Shown here: one piece after another, positions 41,467 to 50,901 of the stretch
How the letters are laid out: each line of letters begins with the position of its first letter
How positions within the stretch are numbered: position 1 is the first letter of the stretch
Assembly: GCA_047722935.1 (NCBI GenBank)
Contig: JBDNZS010000006.1
Span: 1 to 64,000, forward strand
Direction of reading: 5' to 3'
DNA: 64,000 nt
From: Ethanoligenens sp047722935
GTDB taxonomy: Bacteria > Bacillota > Clostridia > Oscillospirales > Ethanoligenentaceae
Position numbers and translations under genes: made by a program
Notes under the pieces: generated by a model
The model's database searches: none
What the model saw: only the letters and a program-made list of their open reading frames with translations
What the model was told of the DNA's origin: nothing

Positions 41467-44112
41467 ATGCTTTTTGAACCAACAGTCTCCATTGTGATCG
41501 TAAATCTGAACGGTTTGCGGCATCTGGATGAATGCTTTAAATCAATCCAGCGGTTGGACTATCCTAAAGACAAAGTCGAAGTTGTGATGGTGGACAACGG
41601 TTCGACCGATGGATCCGTAGAGTTCATGCGAAAAAAGTACAGTTGGGTTAAGCTGATTCGCAATTCTAAAAATGAAGGATTTGCGAAACCAAGCAATGAT
41701 GGCGCGCGCGCGGCGACTGGCGAATATGTGGCATTTTTGAACAATGATATGCGCGTACATCGCCGCTGGCTGGCCGAATTGGTGCACTCCATTGAGGCGA
41801 ATCAGGCCACTTGTGCCGGCTCGGTCATCCTCAACTGGAATGGAGAACTGCTGGATTTTGCGGGCGGTAGCATGACGTTTTATGGAATGGGATTTCAATA
41901 CCATTTTCATGAGCCGGTCAAGCAGATTGAGGCACAGCTGTCACAGGATAAAGACCTGTTTTTCGCCTGCGGTGGCGCAATGTTGGTCAACCGGCAAGTC
42001 TTTCTGGAAGTCGGCGGATTTGACGAAGATTTTTTTGCCTACTTTGAAGATTCAGATTTGGGATGGCGGCTGAACACGCTGGGGCACAGGGTGGTCCTCT
42101 CGGCCAAGTCGCGCGTGAATCATAAGCACCACAGTACGGGAGCTACTTTTGCACGCGAACGGATGCGCTATCTGTATTTCCGCAACAGCCTATATACCAT
42201 CTACAAGAATTCCAGCGATGCAATGCTCAACAAGGCTTTCTGGCCGACGATCCTCATGAACAGCGCTTTGATTTTTAAAGAATCCGGCTTGAATGAAGAA
42301 GATTATGACCTGCGGATTGCGCGGGGCAACTTTGATCATCAGGATGCGCACATCAATCATGTGGCGGCAGCACATTTGGCAGCGCAGAACGCATTTTTAA
42401 AAAACCTGCGGACCATGTCGGAAAAACGGGCGTATATCCAAAGTCATCGCAAAGTGGATGATAATAAGATTGCCGCGTTTTTTACCGACCCGTTTGCCTG
42501 TGTGGGTGCAGATTCCTATGCGTATCATGCGCTTAAATACGATTTGGTTGAATTGTTTGGGATGGATCAGGCATTCCACAAGCCAATCAGGCGGCGCGTA
42601 TTGCTGGTAACTGCTGATCAAATCGGTAAGAAAATGGCGGGGCCGGCTATTCGCTATTTTGAGTTTGCCAAAGCGCTGAGCAAAACCTGCGATGTTGTGT
42701 TGGCATCTTGTGGCACCAGTGGATTAGAAAGTCCATACTTTAAGTCTGTGCAATACGCATTTGGTCAGGAAGAGCAGCTATGCCAAGCCGCCGTTGAAGC
42801 GGATGTGATTATCGCACAGGGACTCATTTTAGAAAACACAAAAAATTTCGCCCAAATCGCCAGTCAGCGCTATTTGATTTTTGACCTGTATGATCCGTTG
42901 GTCATTGAAAATATCGAGGCACTGAAGGATCACTCTTGGGGTGCGCGCAGAGAAAATGCGGCGTATACATTGAAAGCGTTGCTGCGGCAGCTGCGTTTGG
43001 GTGATTTTTTCGTTGCGGCGAATGATGTGCAGCGCGATTATTGGATGGGGATGCTGACTTCGGTCAATCGCATTTCTCCGGAAACATATGACGTGAGTCC
43101 AAGCTTCAACAAAATGATCGATTTGGTGCCGTTTGGCATCGCAGATGAGCCTCCCGCTCATACGCGCAATGTGCTGAAGGGTGTTTGGCCTGGTATCAAT
43201 AAAGAAGACTTCGTCTTGATTTGGGGCGGCGGCGTGTGGAATTGGTTTGATCCACTGTCCATTATTCAGGCAGTCAAGATCTTATCTGAAAAACGCTCGG
43301 ATATCAAACTGTTTTTCTTAGGCGTAAAGCGTCCGAATCCGACGACTCCGGAGATTGCAATGCTCAACGATGCGGTCGCGCTCGCAAAAGAATTGGGCGT
43401 GTATGATAAATACGTCTTTTTCAATTTTGATTGGGTCGATTATAATGACCGGCAGAATTATTTGCTGGAAGCAGATGTGGGCGTCAGTTTTCATTTCGAC
43501 ACAGTAGAGACACATTTTTCATTCCGTACACGCATTCTGGATTACTTATGGGCCAACTTGCCTATTATCGGTACAGAAGGCGATTTCTTTGCCGAACTTG
43601 TGCAGGCCAAAGATCTGGGCGTGACCGTTGGATTTAAAAATGTGGACGATATTGTGGAAGCGGTCCGCAAGTTGGCCGACGATAAGGAGTTCTACGCGCG
43701 CTGCAAAGAAAATATGCTGCCGGTGGCGGAGCAATACCGTTGGAGCCGGGTCACTAAACCGATTGTTGATTTCTGCAATAATCCGGTGCATATGCGTGAG
43801 TTGACCTTCCCGATTGCCGAGATGGAACCTTCGGATAAAGAAAGTGATGGAAACGATCTGGACAGCCTGTCGGTATCTCCCTCCTCCCGCCGTGCGCGCC
43901 ATGGTTCGGTTCAGCAGATGCTGTATGACATTGAGAGACGGCAGATTGAGATGCAGAAAGCCATGCGCCATGTTGCCCGTGATGGGCGTGGTACCAATGA
44001 ACGCCTTGCGGAATTGCAGACGTGGTCCTATATGATGAATGACCGCTTTAACAAGTTCAAAGGATTTGCCAATCCATTTAAATTCCTGAAACGGCTGTTC
44101 AGACGGAGATGA
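41467..44112 (+). CDS. Two-domain glycosyltransferase (GT2 + GT4)
   Basis: 881-residue protein. The N-terminal ~260 residues are GT2 (SIVIVNLNGLRHLDECF, MVDNGSTDGS, FLNNDMRVH, then a FDEDFFAYFEDSDLGWRL block). From about residue 380 to 790 is a GT4-like GT-B domain (for example WGGGVWNWFDPLSIIQAV and a later SFRTRILDYLWANLPII). The last ~100 residues are polar with coiled-coil character, ending in a basic patch (FKFLKRLFRRR) that may bind the membrane. Two active sites suggest a polymerase that adds alternating linkages. ATG 41467 is chosen for its GGGTGGA site. Confidence 0.85.
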   Translation: MLFEPTVSIVIVNLNGLRHLDECFKSIQRLDYPKDKVEVVMVDNGSTDGSVEFMRKKYSWVKLIRNSKNEGFAKPSNDGARAATGEYVAFLNNDMRVHRRWLAELVHSIEANQATCAGSVILNWNGELLDFAGGSMTFYGMGFQYHFHEPVKQIEAQLSQDKDLFFACGGAMLVNRQVFLEVGGFDEDFFAYFEDSDLGWRLNTLGHRVVLSAKSRVNHKHHSTGATFARERMRYLYFRNSLYTIYKNSSDAMLNKAFWPTILMNSALIFKESGLNEEDYDLRIARGNFDHQDAHINHVAAAHLAAQNAFLKNLRTMSEKRAYIQSHRKVDDNKIAAFFTDPFACVGADSYAYHALKYDLVELFGMDQAFHKPIRRRVLLVTADQIGKKMAGPAIRYFEFAKALSKTCDVVLASCGTSGLESPYFKSVQYAFGQEEQLCQAAVEADVIIAQGLILENTKNFAQIASQRYLIFDLYDPLVIENIEALKDHSWGARRENAAYTLKALLRQLRLGDFFVAANDVQRDYWMGMLTSVNRISPETYDVSPSFNKMIDLVPFGIADEPPAHTRNVLKGVWPGINKEDFVLIWGGGVWNWFDPLSIIQAVKILSEKRSDIKLFFLGVKRPNPTTPEIAMLNDAVALAKELGVYDKYVFFNFDWVDYNDRQNYLLEADVGVSFHFDTVETHFSFRTRILDYLWANLPIIGTEGDFFAELVQAKDLGVTVGFKNVDDIVEAVRKLADDKEFYARCKENMLPVAEQYRWSRVTKPIVDFCNNPVHMRELTFPIAEMEPSDKESDGNDLDSLSVSPSSRRARHGSVQQMLYDIERRQIEMQKAMRHVARDGRGTNERLAELQTWSYMMNDRFNKFKGFANPFKFLKRLFRRR

Positions 44113-44131
44113 CGGTATATTGGGTGGCGGC

Positions 44132-46378
44132 ATGACGATTGATATCATTATTCCTGTTTATAACGCATTTGACTATCTGCTGGCCTGCGTGGAAAGTATC
44201 CGCCGCAACGCCGGGGTGCAGCCGTATCGGCTGATTTTGGTTGAAGATTGCAGCACCGACGTGCGCATCTTGCCGTATTTGCACTCTCTGGAGAACGGCA
44301 ATGTGATTGTACTTCGGAATGAAACGAATCAGGGGTTTGTGCATTCGGTCAACTGCGGAATACAGGCATCTGAAAACGATGTGGTGCTGCTCAACAGTGA
44401 TACCGAAGTGACGCCGCACTGGCTGGAAAGACTGAAAGCTTGTGCCTGCCATGACCCGCGTGTCGCGACGGCCACACCATTTACCAACGCAGGAACCATT
44501 TGCTCTGTCCCGGTGTTTTGCCAGGACAACCCGTTGCCGGAGGGGCTGACAGCCGACGCGTATGCAGCACTGATCGAACGGGTGAGTCTGCGCGCGTATC
44601 CGGAGATTCCGACAGCAGTCGGTTTCTGTATGTATATCCGTCGTGCCGTACTCAATCAAATCGGCTTGTTCGACGAAGATGCCTTTGGAAAAGGCTATGG
44701 CGAGGAAAACGATTTTTGCTATCGTGCTTTGCGTGCGGGGTATCGCCATGTGCTTTGTGATGATGTCTTTGTTTATCATAAAGGTAGCGCTTCATTCGGC
44801 GATGTGCGCAAACAGACGCAGATACAGAAAAATCTTGAGATTCTTGCCAATAAGTACCCCGAGGAGAAACGCCAGACGGATTTGTTTTGCCGGATGCAGC
44901 CGTTGCGCCGCTTTTGGGATAACATTGATGTGTTTCGTGCGTTTGCCAATGGACGGCGAAATCTATTGTTTGTTTTGCATATGCCCGTGCCTTACCGGCA
45001 GGGCGATTCGCAGATGGGCGGTACGCAAAAGCATGTGTTGGAACTCTGTTGCGCACTGGACAAGCGCTACAATGTGTTTATCTTGTGGCCGGAAAAAGAA
45101 GACGGTTTATGCCTGATTGGCAGCAACGGCAGTGAGTGGAAAGAACTGTTTTTTTCGCTCAAATTGATTACTTCGCTGTCCTATGAGGATAAAATCCGGC
45201 AGGTACTGAGCGAGGTCCTCAAAGCGTTCTGCATTGACTTGGTACATATACATCACATATTGGGTTTGACACCTGCTATGTTTGATACCGTGCGGCGGGC
45301 AGGGATTCCGTGTGTATTCACCGCGCATGACTATTATCTGTTTTGCCCGCAGATAAACTTATTGAAAAATGGTGTGTATTGCGGCGGGGACGCGGCGCAA
45401 TGTGCGGATTGCCCCGCCTGTGCCGGTATTTCGATTGCCGATTGGCGCCAACAGATGGGCAAGGCGCTCTCCTCTGTGCAGGCGGTCGTGGTACCGGACG
45501 AATCGGTACAGCATCGGTTTGAGCAAATGTTCCCCGGACTGCCTGTCGAGGTACACGAACACGGGATATGCATTCCGGAATTGTCCCGTCCGGTGCAAAC
45601 GGTTGATTCTGCCGATACAGAGCTTTTTCCGGTCGCTTTTGTAGGGAATGTCGCGCAGCATAAAGGCAGCGCCCGGATTGCGGAAGTGATTGCACAAGGC
45701 GGCGCTCAGATTGATTGGCACGTCTTTGGCAATGTAGAGGATAAGTCGTTTCGCCCCATGCATGCGCATCTTCACGGGCCCTATCAGGGTGCTGAAATTC
45801 TGGCGCTTCTGCGTCAATATCGCATTCGGCTGGTCTGTTTTCTGCCGGTCTGGCCGGAAACCTACAGCTATGTGTTGACGGAATGCTGGTTGGCCGGTGT
45901 GCCGGTACTTGCATATGATTTGGGTGCGGTGGGCAACCGTATCCGAAAGACCGGATGCGGCTGGGTGCTGCCGCCGGATGCCGGAGCGACAGAAATTGTG
46001 CGGGAAATCCAGCGGATTCGCGGGGATGCGACCGAATACGCCACGCGGTTGAAAGCCCTGGAGCAGTTCCATGCTGTATCGCTTGAGGAGATGGGGAATA
46101 GCCATGCCCAACTGTATGAGCGATTGTTTGGCAAACCGCAGATCTGTCAGGGATACGACCGTGCATTGATTGTATCGGCAGTTGAAGCTGCCGCCAAAGG
46201 GACGGAGACGATGGGATTAGCGTATGGCGCACAGCTGGAAGGTTTGCGGCAAAAGCTGCGAAAAATCCTGCCCCGTCCAATGGCCGACGCATTGTTGCGC
46301 GGACAATATCCGTTTAAAAAGCAGATAAAAAGGGTAGCGGTGTTGGCGGGGGACGTATTGCGCCGGCTGCGCCGATGA
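44132..46378 (+). CDS. Two-domain glycosyltransferase (GT2 + GT4)
   Basis: 748-residue protein. Residues 1 to about 260 are GT2 (IDIIIPVYNAFDYLLACV, LVEDCST, LLNSDTEVTPHWLE and a DEDAFGKGYGEENDFCYR block). Residues about 290-680 are GT4-like (VHIHHILGLTP, VFTAHDYYLFCPQ, and EATYSYVL-like PETYSYVLTECWLAGVPV). A CxxC-type cluster (CADCPACAG) sits in the GT4 half. The C-terminal ~70 residues are basic. The same architecture as the gene before suggests the two act together on one glycan. Confidence 0.85.
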   Translation: MTIDIIIPVYNAFDYLLACVESIRRNAGVQPYRLILVEDCSTDVRILPYLHSLENGNVIVLRNETNQGFVHSVNCGIQASENDVVLLNSDTEVTPHWLERLKACACHDPRVATATPFTNAGTICSVPVFCQDNPLPEGLTADAYAALIERVSLRAYPEIPTAVGFCMYIRRAVLNQIGLFDEDAFGKGYGEENDFCYRALRAGYRHVLCDDVFVYHKGSASFGDVRKQTQIQKNLEILANKYPEEKRQTDLFCRMQPLRRFWDNIDVFRAFANGRRNLLFVLHMPVPYRQGDSQMGGTQKHVLELCCALDKRYNVFILWPEKEDGLCLIGSNGSEWKELFFSLKLITSLSYEDKIRQVLSEVLKAFCIDLVHIHHILGLTPAMFDTVRRAGIPCVFTAHDYYLFCPQINLLKNGVYCGGDAAQCADCPACAGISIADWRQQMGKALSSVQAVVVPDESVQHRFEQMFPGLPVEVHEHGICIPELSRPVQTVDSADTELFPVAFVGNVAQHKGSARIAEVIAQGGAQIDWHVFGNVEDKSFRPMHAHLHGPYQGAEILALLRQYRIRLVCFLPVWPETYSYVLTECWLAGVPVLAYDLGAVGNRIRKTGCGWVLPPDAGATEIVREIQRIRGDATEYATRLKALEQFHAVSLEEMGNSHAQLYERLFGKPQICQGYDRALIVSAVEAAAKGTETMGLAYGAQLEGLRQKLRKILPRPMADALLRGQYPFKKQIKRVAVLAGDVLRRLRR

Positions 46379-46444
46379 ATGATCGGGTGACTGGTTGCTA
46401 ACCAGTTTGCGAAACTGCTGCTTTGTGTGAAAAGGGGTACAAGC

Positions 46445-47677
46445 GTGGATATTGCACACAAGCTGAAAACGGCAGTGGGTTTGCTGAAAGAACAAGGTGC
46501 TTCCGGCGTGTGGATGGTTTTTTCCGGCAAAGCTGTGCGTGCGGTACGGCGCACGGCACATCGGATGCGCGGGCTGTTGCTGCGTACCCATTTGCTGCGG
46601 ATAAGAACGAGCAGGCAACTCCGTGTGCTGTATATCGTCAATGAAGTGGAGATGTCCGGCGGGCAAACTGTGCGCTACCGGGTGTTTAATTTGATGGAAG
46701 CATTGGCGGGGCAGGCGGAAACAACATATGCCATGCTGGAAAACGGCGTTTATCTGGATGACTGGCAAGTGGCACACGCGGATATCCTTGTCTGCATGCG
46801 TGTATTTGATACACCGCAGCTTCGCCGTCTGCTTGCGCTTGCCAAACGGTACGGCAAGCCTGCGGTTTTTGATATCGATGACTTGATTTTTCTGCCGCAG
46901 TATTATGATGGATTCTGCAAAGCACTGTCTGTAACGGATAGCTTTGAAAAAGAGATGTACGCGGACATGTTCGCGAAATTTCACGAAGCATTCGCACAGT
47001 GTGATTTTGCTACCGCAAGCACGCCATATATTGCGGAGCGGATGCAGGCGGAAAAAAGGGCTGTTGTTATTCACAACGGATTGAATCATACACAGCTTGC
47101 TGTGGCGCGCGGGCTGCCGGAAAGAGAACGGGGCGACACTTTTCGTATCTGCTATATGAGCGGCAGTAAATCACATAATATTGATTTTGCGCAGGCTAAA
47201 CCTGCTATCGCGCGCATTCTGGCGGAATATCCGTCGGTGTGCCTGTGTGTTGCGGGATATCTAGATGAAGACCTATCTGCTCAGTTTCCCAATCAGGTGT
47301 CGCGCGCGCCATATATGCCATGGCAGGAATTGCTGTCCTATTGCGCCGGTTGTGATGTGAACATCGCGCCGCTGGACACGTCCAGCCCATTCTGCCATGC
47401 CAAAAGTGAATTGAAATATTTTGAGGCGGCACTGGTGGGGGTACCTACTGTGGCTTCCCCTACGGACACATTTTGCAAATGTATCCGCTCTGGAGAAAAC
47501 GGCTTGCTTGCGGAAACGGAGGACGAGTGGTATGCGGCTGTCCGGTCTTTGATTGAAAGGGAAGATCTGCGTACACGCATCCGGCGGGCGGCTAAAGCGG
47601 ATGCACTTGCACGGTACACACCGCCTTCTATTGCCCGGGAAGCATTGGAGGCGTATCATACAATCCTGAAAATGTAG
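46445..47677 (+). CDS. Family 4-like glycosyltransferase
   Basis: 410-residue GT-B protein. The C-terminal part has the GT4 pattern CDVNIAPLDTSSPFCHAKSELKYFEAALVGVPTVASP. The N-terminal ~65 residues are basic and may be a membrane contact; then follows LRVLYIVNEVEMSGGQTVRYRV, the start of the first Rossmann fold. GTG 46445 is behind AAAAGGGG. It is the last gene of the glycan operon before pyrB. Confidence 0.82.
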   Translation: MDIAHKLKTAVGLLKEQGASGVWMVFSGKAVRAVRRTAHRMRGLLLRTHLLRIRTSRQLRVLYIVNEVEMSGGQTVRYRVFNLMEALAGQAETTYAMLENGVYLDDWQVAHADILVCMRVFDTPQLRRLLALAKRYGKPAVFDIDDLIFLPQYYDGFCKALSVTDSFEKEMYADMFAKFHEAFAQCDFATASTPYIAERMQAEKRAVVIHNGLNHTQLAVARGLPERERGDTFRICYMSGSKSHNIDFAQAKPAIARILAEYPSVCLCVAGYLDEDLSAQFPNQVSRAPYMPWQELLSYCAGCDVNIAPLDTSSPFCHAKSELKYFEAALVGVPTVASPTDTFCKCIRSGENGLLAETEDEWYAAVRSLIEREDLRTRIRRAAKADALARYTPPSIAREALEAYHTILKM

Positions 47678-47693
47678 GAGATCATGCAGCGGC

Positions 47694-47722
47694 TTGCCCC
47701 ATGGCGGGTGGTATGATACAAT
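47694..47722 (+). promoter_or_regulatory. Promoter for pyrB
   Basis: TTGCCC at 47694-47699, a 17-bp spacer and TACAAT at 47717-47722, about 70 nt before the pyrB ATG. Confidence 0.45.
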
Positions 47723-47790
47723 AAAAAGAAGCCTTGGGGAGGATGGTTACCGCAAAACGGGGAAATAGTCGATAAGGAAGATGATAGAAA

Positions 47791-48858
47791 ATGTCCTGTG
47801 GGGATTTGCTGGATTTAAACGATTGTAGCGTGACAGAATGGACACACCTCATCAAACTGGCGGACGACATCCGTCTTAACCCGCGCGATTATATGCGCCG
47901 GTGCGAAGGCAAGGTGCTGGCCACACTGTTTTATGAGCCGAGTACCCGCACACAGATGTCCTTTCAGGCGGCCATGCTGCGTCTTGGCGGGCAGATTATC
48001 GGGTTTGACAACCCGGTCAATTCGTCCGTTTCCAAAGGAGAAACGCTGATGGACACCATGCGCATCGTTAGCAATTATGCCGACATTATTGTGGTGCGCC
48101 ATCCGCAGGAGGGCGCGGCGCGTGCAGCATCGCTCTACGCGCGCTGCCCGGTCATCAATGCGGGGGACGGCGGGCATTTGCACCCTACCCAGACGCTGAC
48201 CGATCTGGTGACGCTCTCTACGGTTAAGGGCAAACTGACCGGCTTGCGCATCGGTGTTTGCGGTGATTTGAAATTCGGCCGCACGGTGCATTCTTTGCTC
48301 AAGGCAATGAGCCGCTTTGAAGGCAACCGGTTCTATTTGATTTCTACGCCGGAACTGGCTGTGCCGGATTACTGCAAGGAAATACTCGATCATGCCGGCT
48401 GCCCTTATGAGGAAGTGGGGGCGCTTGACGAATGCATCGGGGAACTGGATGTGCTGTATATGACGCGCATCCAGCAAGAACGGTTTGCCACGCCAGAAGC
48501 CTATGAGAAACAACGCGGTGTTTTTGTTCTTACGCCGGAAAAACTCAGCAGAGCGCGCAAAGATCTTGCCGTTCTGCACCCGCTGCCGCGCGTGGATGAA
48601 ATAGATCTTGCCATTGACGACGACCCGCGCGCCCTGTATTTTACACAGGCACGGTTGGGCATGTTTGGCCGGATGGCGCTGATTTTACGGATGCTGGAGG
48701 AGGACATCAACATCCACTCCGAGCGGAATTATCATGTGCATGCGGCGGATTGTTCAAATCCGCGCTGTATTACCCATACGGAAAAGTACCTGCCGCATAA
48801 CGTCTGCCCGGATGAAAACGGGCAGGAGATTTGCCTGTACTGTGAGGAAAAATGCTGA
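47791..48858 (+). CDS. pyrB: Aspartate carbamoyltransferase with PyrI-like zinc tail
   Basis: 355-residue enzyme of pyrimidine synthesis (carbamoyl phosphate + aspartate). The carbamoyl-phosphate site is STRTQMSF (Ser51 to Thr54), and HPLPRVDEI is the later active-site motif. The catalytic part ends near residue 310. The tail carries Cys321-x4-Cys326-x21-Cys348-x2-Cys351, plus Cys339 and Cys355. That closely copies the zinc site of the separate regulatory subunit PyrI (C-x4-C-x23-C-x2-C in E. coli), without the nucleotide-binding domain. It overlaps the next gene by 7 nt. Confidence 0.93.
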   Translation: MSCGDLLDLNDCSVTEWTHLIKLADDIRLNPRDYMRRCEGKVLATLFYEPSTRTQMSFQAAMLRLGGQIIGFDNPVNSSVSKGETLMDTMRIVSNYADIIVVRHPQEGAARAASLYARCPVINAGDGGHLHPTQTLTDLVTLSTVKGKLTGLRIGVCGDLKFGRTVHSLLKAMSRFEGNRFYLISTPELAVPDYCKEILDHAGCPYEEVGALDECIGELDVLYMTRIQQERFATPEAYEKQRGVFVLTPEKLSRARKDLAVLHPLPRVDEIDLAIDDDPRALYFTQARLGMFGRMALILRMLEEDINIHSERNYHVHAADCSNPRCITHTEKYLPHNVCPDENGQEICLYCEEKC

Positions 48859-50045
48859 ATACCATGGAAAACAGCGGGGCGCTACCCGTCGTATCCCTGA
48901 AACCCGGTGAAGAAAAGGACCTGCGGATGGGTCGGCTCTGGGTGTTTGACAATGAAATTGCCGGGATCAAGGGTGAAGTTTCACAAGGCGGGCTGGTGGA
49001 TATCTTTTCTGCACGGGACGTGTTTGTGGGGCGCGGGTTCTGCAATATGCGGTCAAGAATCCGTGTGCGGCTGCTCACGCGGAAACGTGAAGAAATTGAC
49101 CGTGCGTTCTTTCTGCGCCGGCTGTCACGGGCAATCGATTTACGCCGATGTTTGGGGCACTTTGGTGCCTGCCGTCTGGTCTTTGGCGAGGCGGACGGTC
49201 TGCCGGGATTGACGGTGGACAAATTTGACGACGTGCTGGTCATGCAGATTGCGGCGCTGGGGATGGCGCTGTTTCAGGACACCATTGTGGATTGCCTGGT
49301 GGAATTGCTGCATCCACGCGCCATTTATGAGCGTGACGACCTGCCCACGCGCGAAAAAGAGGGATTGCCGCAGCAGAAAGGCGTTCTCTATGGGGAAGCG
49401 CCCGGACTGGTGGAGATTGCTGAAAACGGCCTGCGTATGCTGGTGGATGTAGAAAATGGGCAGAAGACCGGCTATTTTCTCGACCAACGGGAAAATCGGG
49501 CAGCACTTGCGCCGTTTTCGCACGGCAGGGTGTTGGATTGCTTTTGTCATACCGGAGGTTTTGCGCTGCACGCCGCCCAATATGGCGCAGATTCGGTAGA
49601 GGCAGTGGATATTTCAGCTTCCGCTTTGGAAATGGTGCGCAAAAATGCGGCGCTTAATGGGCTGACCAACATCACCGCGACTGAAGCCAATGTCTTCGAT
49701 TTGCTCAAAACTTATCAGCAGGAGAAGCGGCAGTATGACTTGGTCATTCTTGACCCGCCCGCTTTTGCAAAGTCCAAATCGGCACTGAAAAGTGCGGCAC
49801 GCGGCTATAAGGAAATCAATTTGCGCGGGATGACACTGGTGCGTCCGGGCGGTTTTCTGGTGACTTGCTCCTGCTCCCATTTTATGACGCCGCCCCTGTT
49901 TTTGGATATGATAAAACGCGCGGCTGCCGATGTTGGCAAAACCGCGCGTATCTTGGAAATTCGATATCAAGCGAAAGATCATCCCATTGGAATGGGTGCG
50001 GATGAATCTTTGTACCTCAAGTGCGTTATCTTGCAGCTGGATTAA
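48852..50045 (+). CDS. RlmI-like 23S rRNA methyltransferase
   Basis: 397-residue class I methyltransferase with an N-terminal PUA-like domain (VVSLKPGEEKDLRMGRLWVFDNEI). The SAM-binding region is VLDCFCHTGGFALHAA, and the catalytic motif is LDPPAFAKSK, both as in RlmI (m5C1962), with a CSCSHFM motif later. It starts inside the end of pyrB. Its stop overlaps the 3' end of the convergent dedA gene by 4 nt. Confidence 0.88.
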   Translation: MLNTMENSGALPVVSLKPGEEKDLRMGRLWVFDNEIAGIKGEVSQGGLVDIFSARDVFVGRGFCNMRSRIRVRLLTRKREEIDRAFFLRRLSRAIDLRRCLGHFGACRLVFGEADGLPGLTVDKFDDVLVMQIAALGMALFQDTIVDCLVELLHPRAIYERDDLPTREKEGLPQQKGVLYGEAPGLVEIAENGLRMLVDVENGQKTGYFLDQRENRAALAPFSHGRVLDCFCHTGGFALHAAQYGADSVEAVDISASALEMVRKNAALNGLTNITATEANVFDLLKTYQQEKRQYDLVILDPPAFAKSKSALKSAARGYKEINLRGMTLVRPGGFLVTCSCSHFMTPPLFLDMIKRAAADVGKTARILEIRYQAKDHPIGMGADESLYLKCVILQLD

Positions 50046-50683
50046 ACGCTTTTCTTTCCGAAGCGGGTTTTTAGGAAGCCGATAACCGCCGGAAGCAGAG
50101 AAATACACACAATGAGGACAACGACCATGCTGAAATGTGCTTTGAAAAATGGCAGGTTGCCAAAGAAAAAGCCTACACTGAAGAAGAAAGACGCCCAAAT
50201 TACACCGCCGATTAGGTTAAACAGTAAGAATTTGCGATAAGGCATCTCACCAACACCCGCGACAAATGGGGCAAAGGTGCGGATAATCGGCATAAAACGT
50301 GTGATAATGACGGTGACTGCACCGTATTTTTCAAAGAAATGGTGTGTCCGTTCAATGTATTCTTTCTTGATAAACCGGATGTGCCCATGTTCGACCCGAT
50401 GTTTCAACGCACGCCCGATTTGGTAGTTGCACATGTTGCCGAGCACTGCCGCAGCACAGAACATCAGGATAGCCCAAGGAGAAACGATGTTTTTCGCGGC
50501 CAGCGCACCGGCGGCAAAGATCAAGGAATCGCCCGGCAGAAACGGTGTGACGACCAAACCGGTTTCACAGAAAATAATGAGGAACATGAGGACGTAAGCA
50601 ACCATGCCATAGGAATGCATGAAGACGCTTAGATGTTTGTCGATATGCAGAAAAATATCGATTAGGGTCTGTATGGTAGCCAT
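50042..50683 (-). CDS. DedA-family membrane protein
   Basis: 213-residue membrane protein of the DedA/VTT family, whose members flip phospholipids or undecaprenyl phosphate. Family motifs are ETGLVVTPFLPGDSLIFAAGALA, GNMCNYQIGR, and the ITRFMPIIRTFAPFVAG region with its key arginine. It has its own promoter upstream. Confidence 0.92.
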   Translation of the reverse strand: MATIQTLIDIFLHIDKHLSVFMHSYGMVAYVLMFLIIFCETGLVVTPFLPGDSLIFAAGALAAKNIVSPWAILMFCAAAVLGNMCNYQIGRALKHRVEHGHIRFIKKEYIERTHHFFEKYGAVTVIITRFMPIIRTFAPFVAGVGEMPYRKFLLFNLIGGVIWASFFFSVGFFFGNLPFFKAHFSMVVVLIVCISLLPAVIGFLKTRFGKKSV

Positions 50684-50806
50684 TGTTAACTCCCTTTTTG
50701 TTTATTTTGTGTAACAGTGCGCCTGCCATGCCGCATGTTGAAAAGCGTATTCCGGGCGACGCGCCTGCTTTCATGGCACCTGCTGCCGGGTGCCGATACG
50801 TATTTC

Positions 50807-50836
50807 ATTATACCATACTCTTTTTGACACAAACAA
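50807..50836 (-). promoter_or_regulatory. Promoter for dedA
   Basis: On the minus strand, TTGTTT (complement of 50831-50836), an 18-bp spacer and TATAAT (complement of 50807-50812). It lies about 125 nt before the dedA start. Confidence 0.5.
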
Positions 50837-50901
50837 TTTTTTTGTAAATTTTCATTGAGATACCGTTTGAAAAAATTGGCTTTCAATGTTCGGGGAACGA
50901 T

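Noticed and set aside
45318..46292. Minus-strand open frame of 324 codons
   Set aside because: It is opposite the second GT2-GT4 gene; its composition (His, Pro and Arg rich) is typical of an antisense frame.
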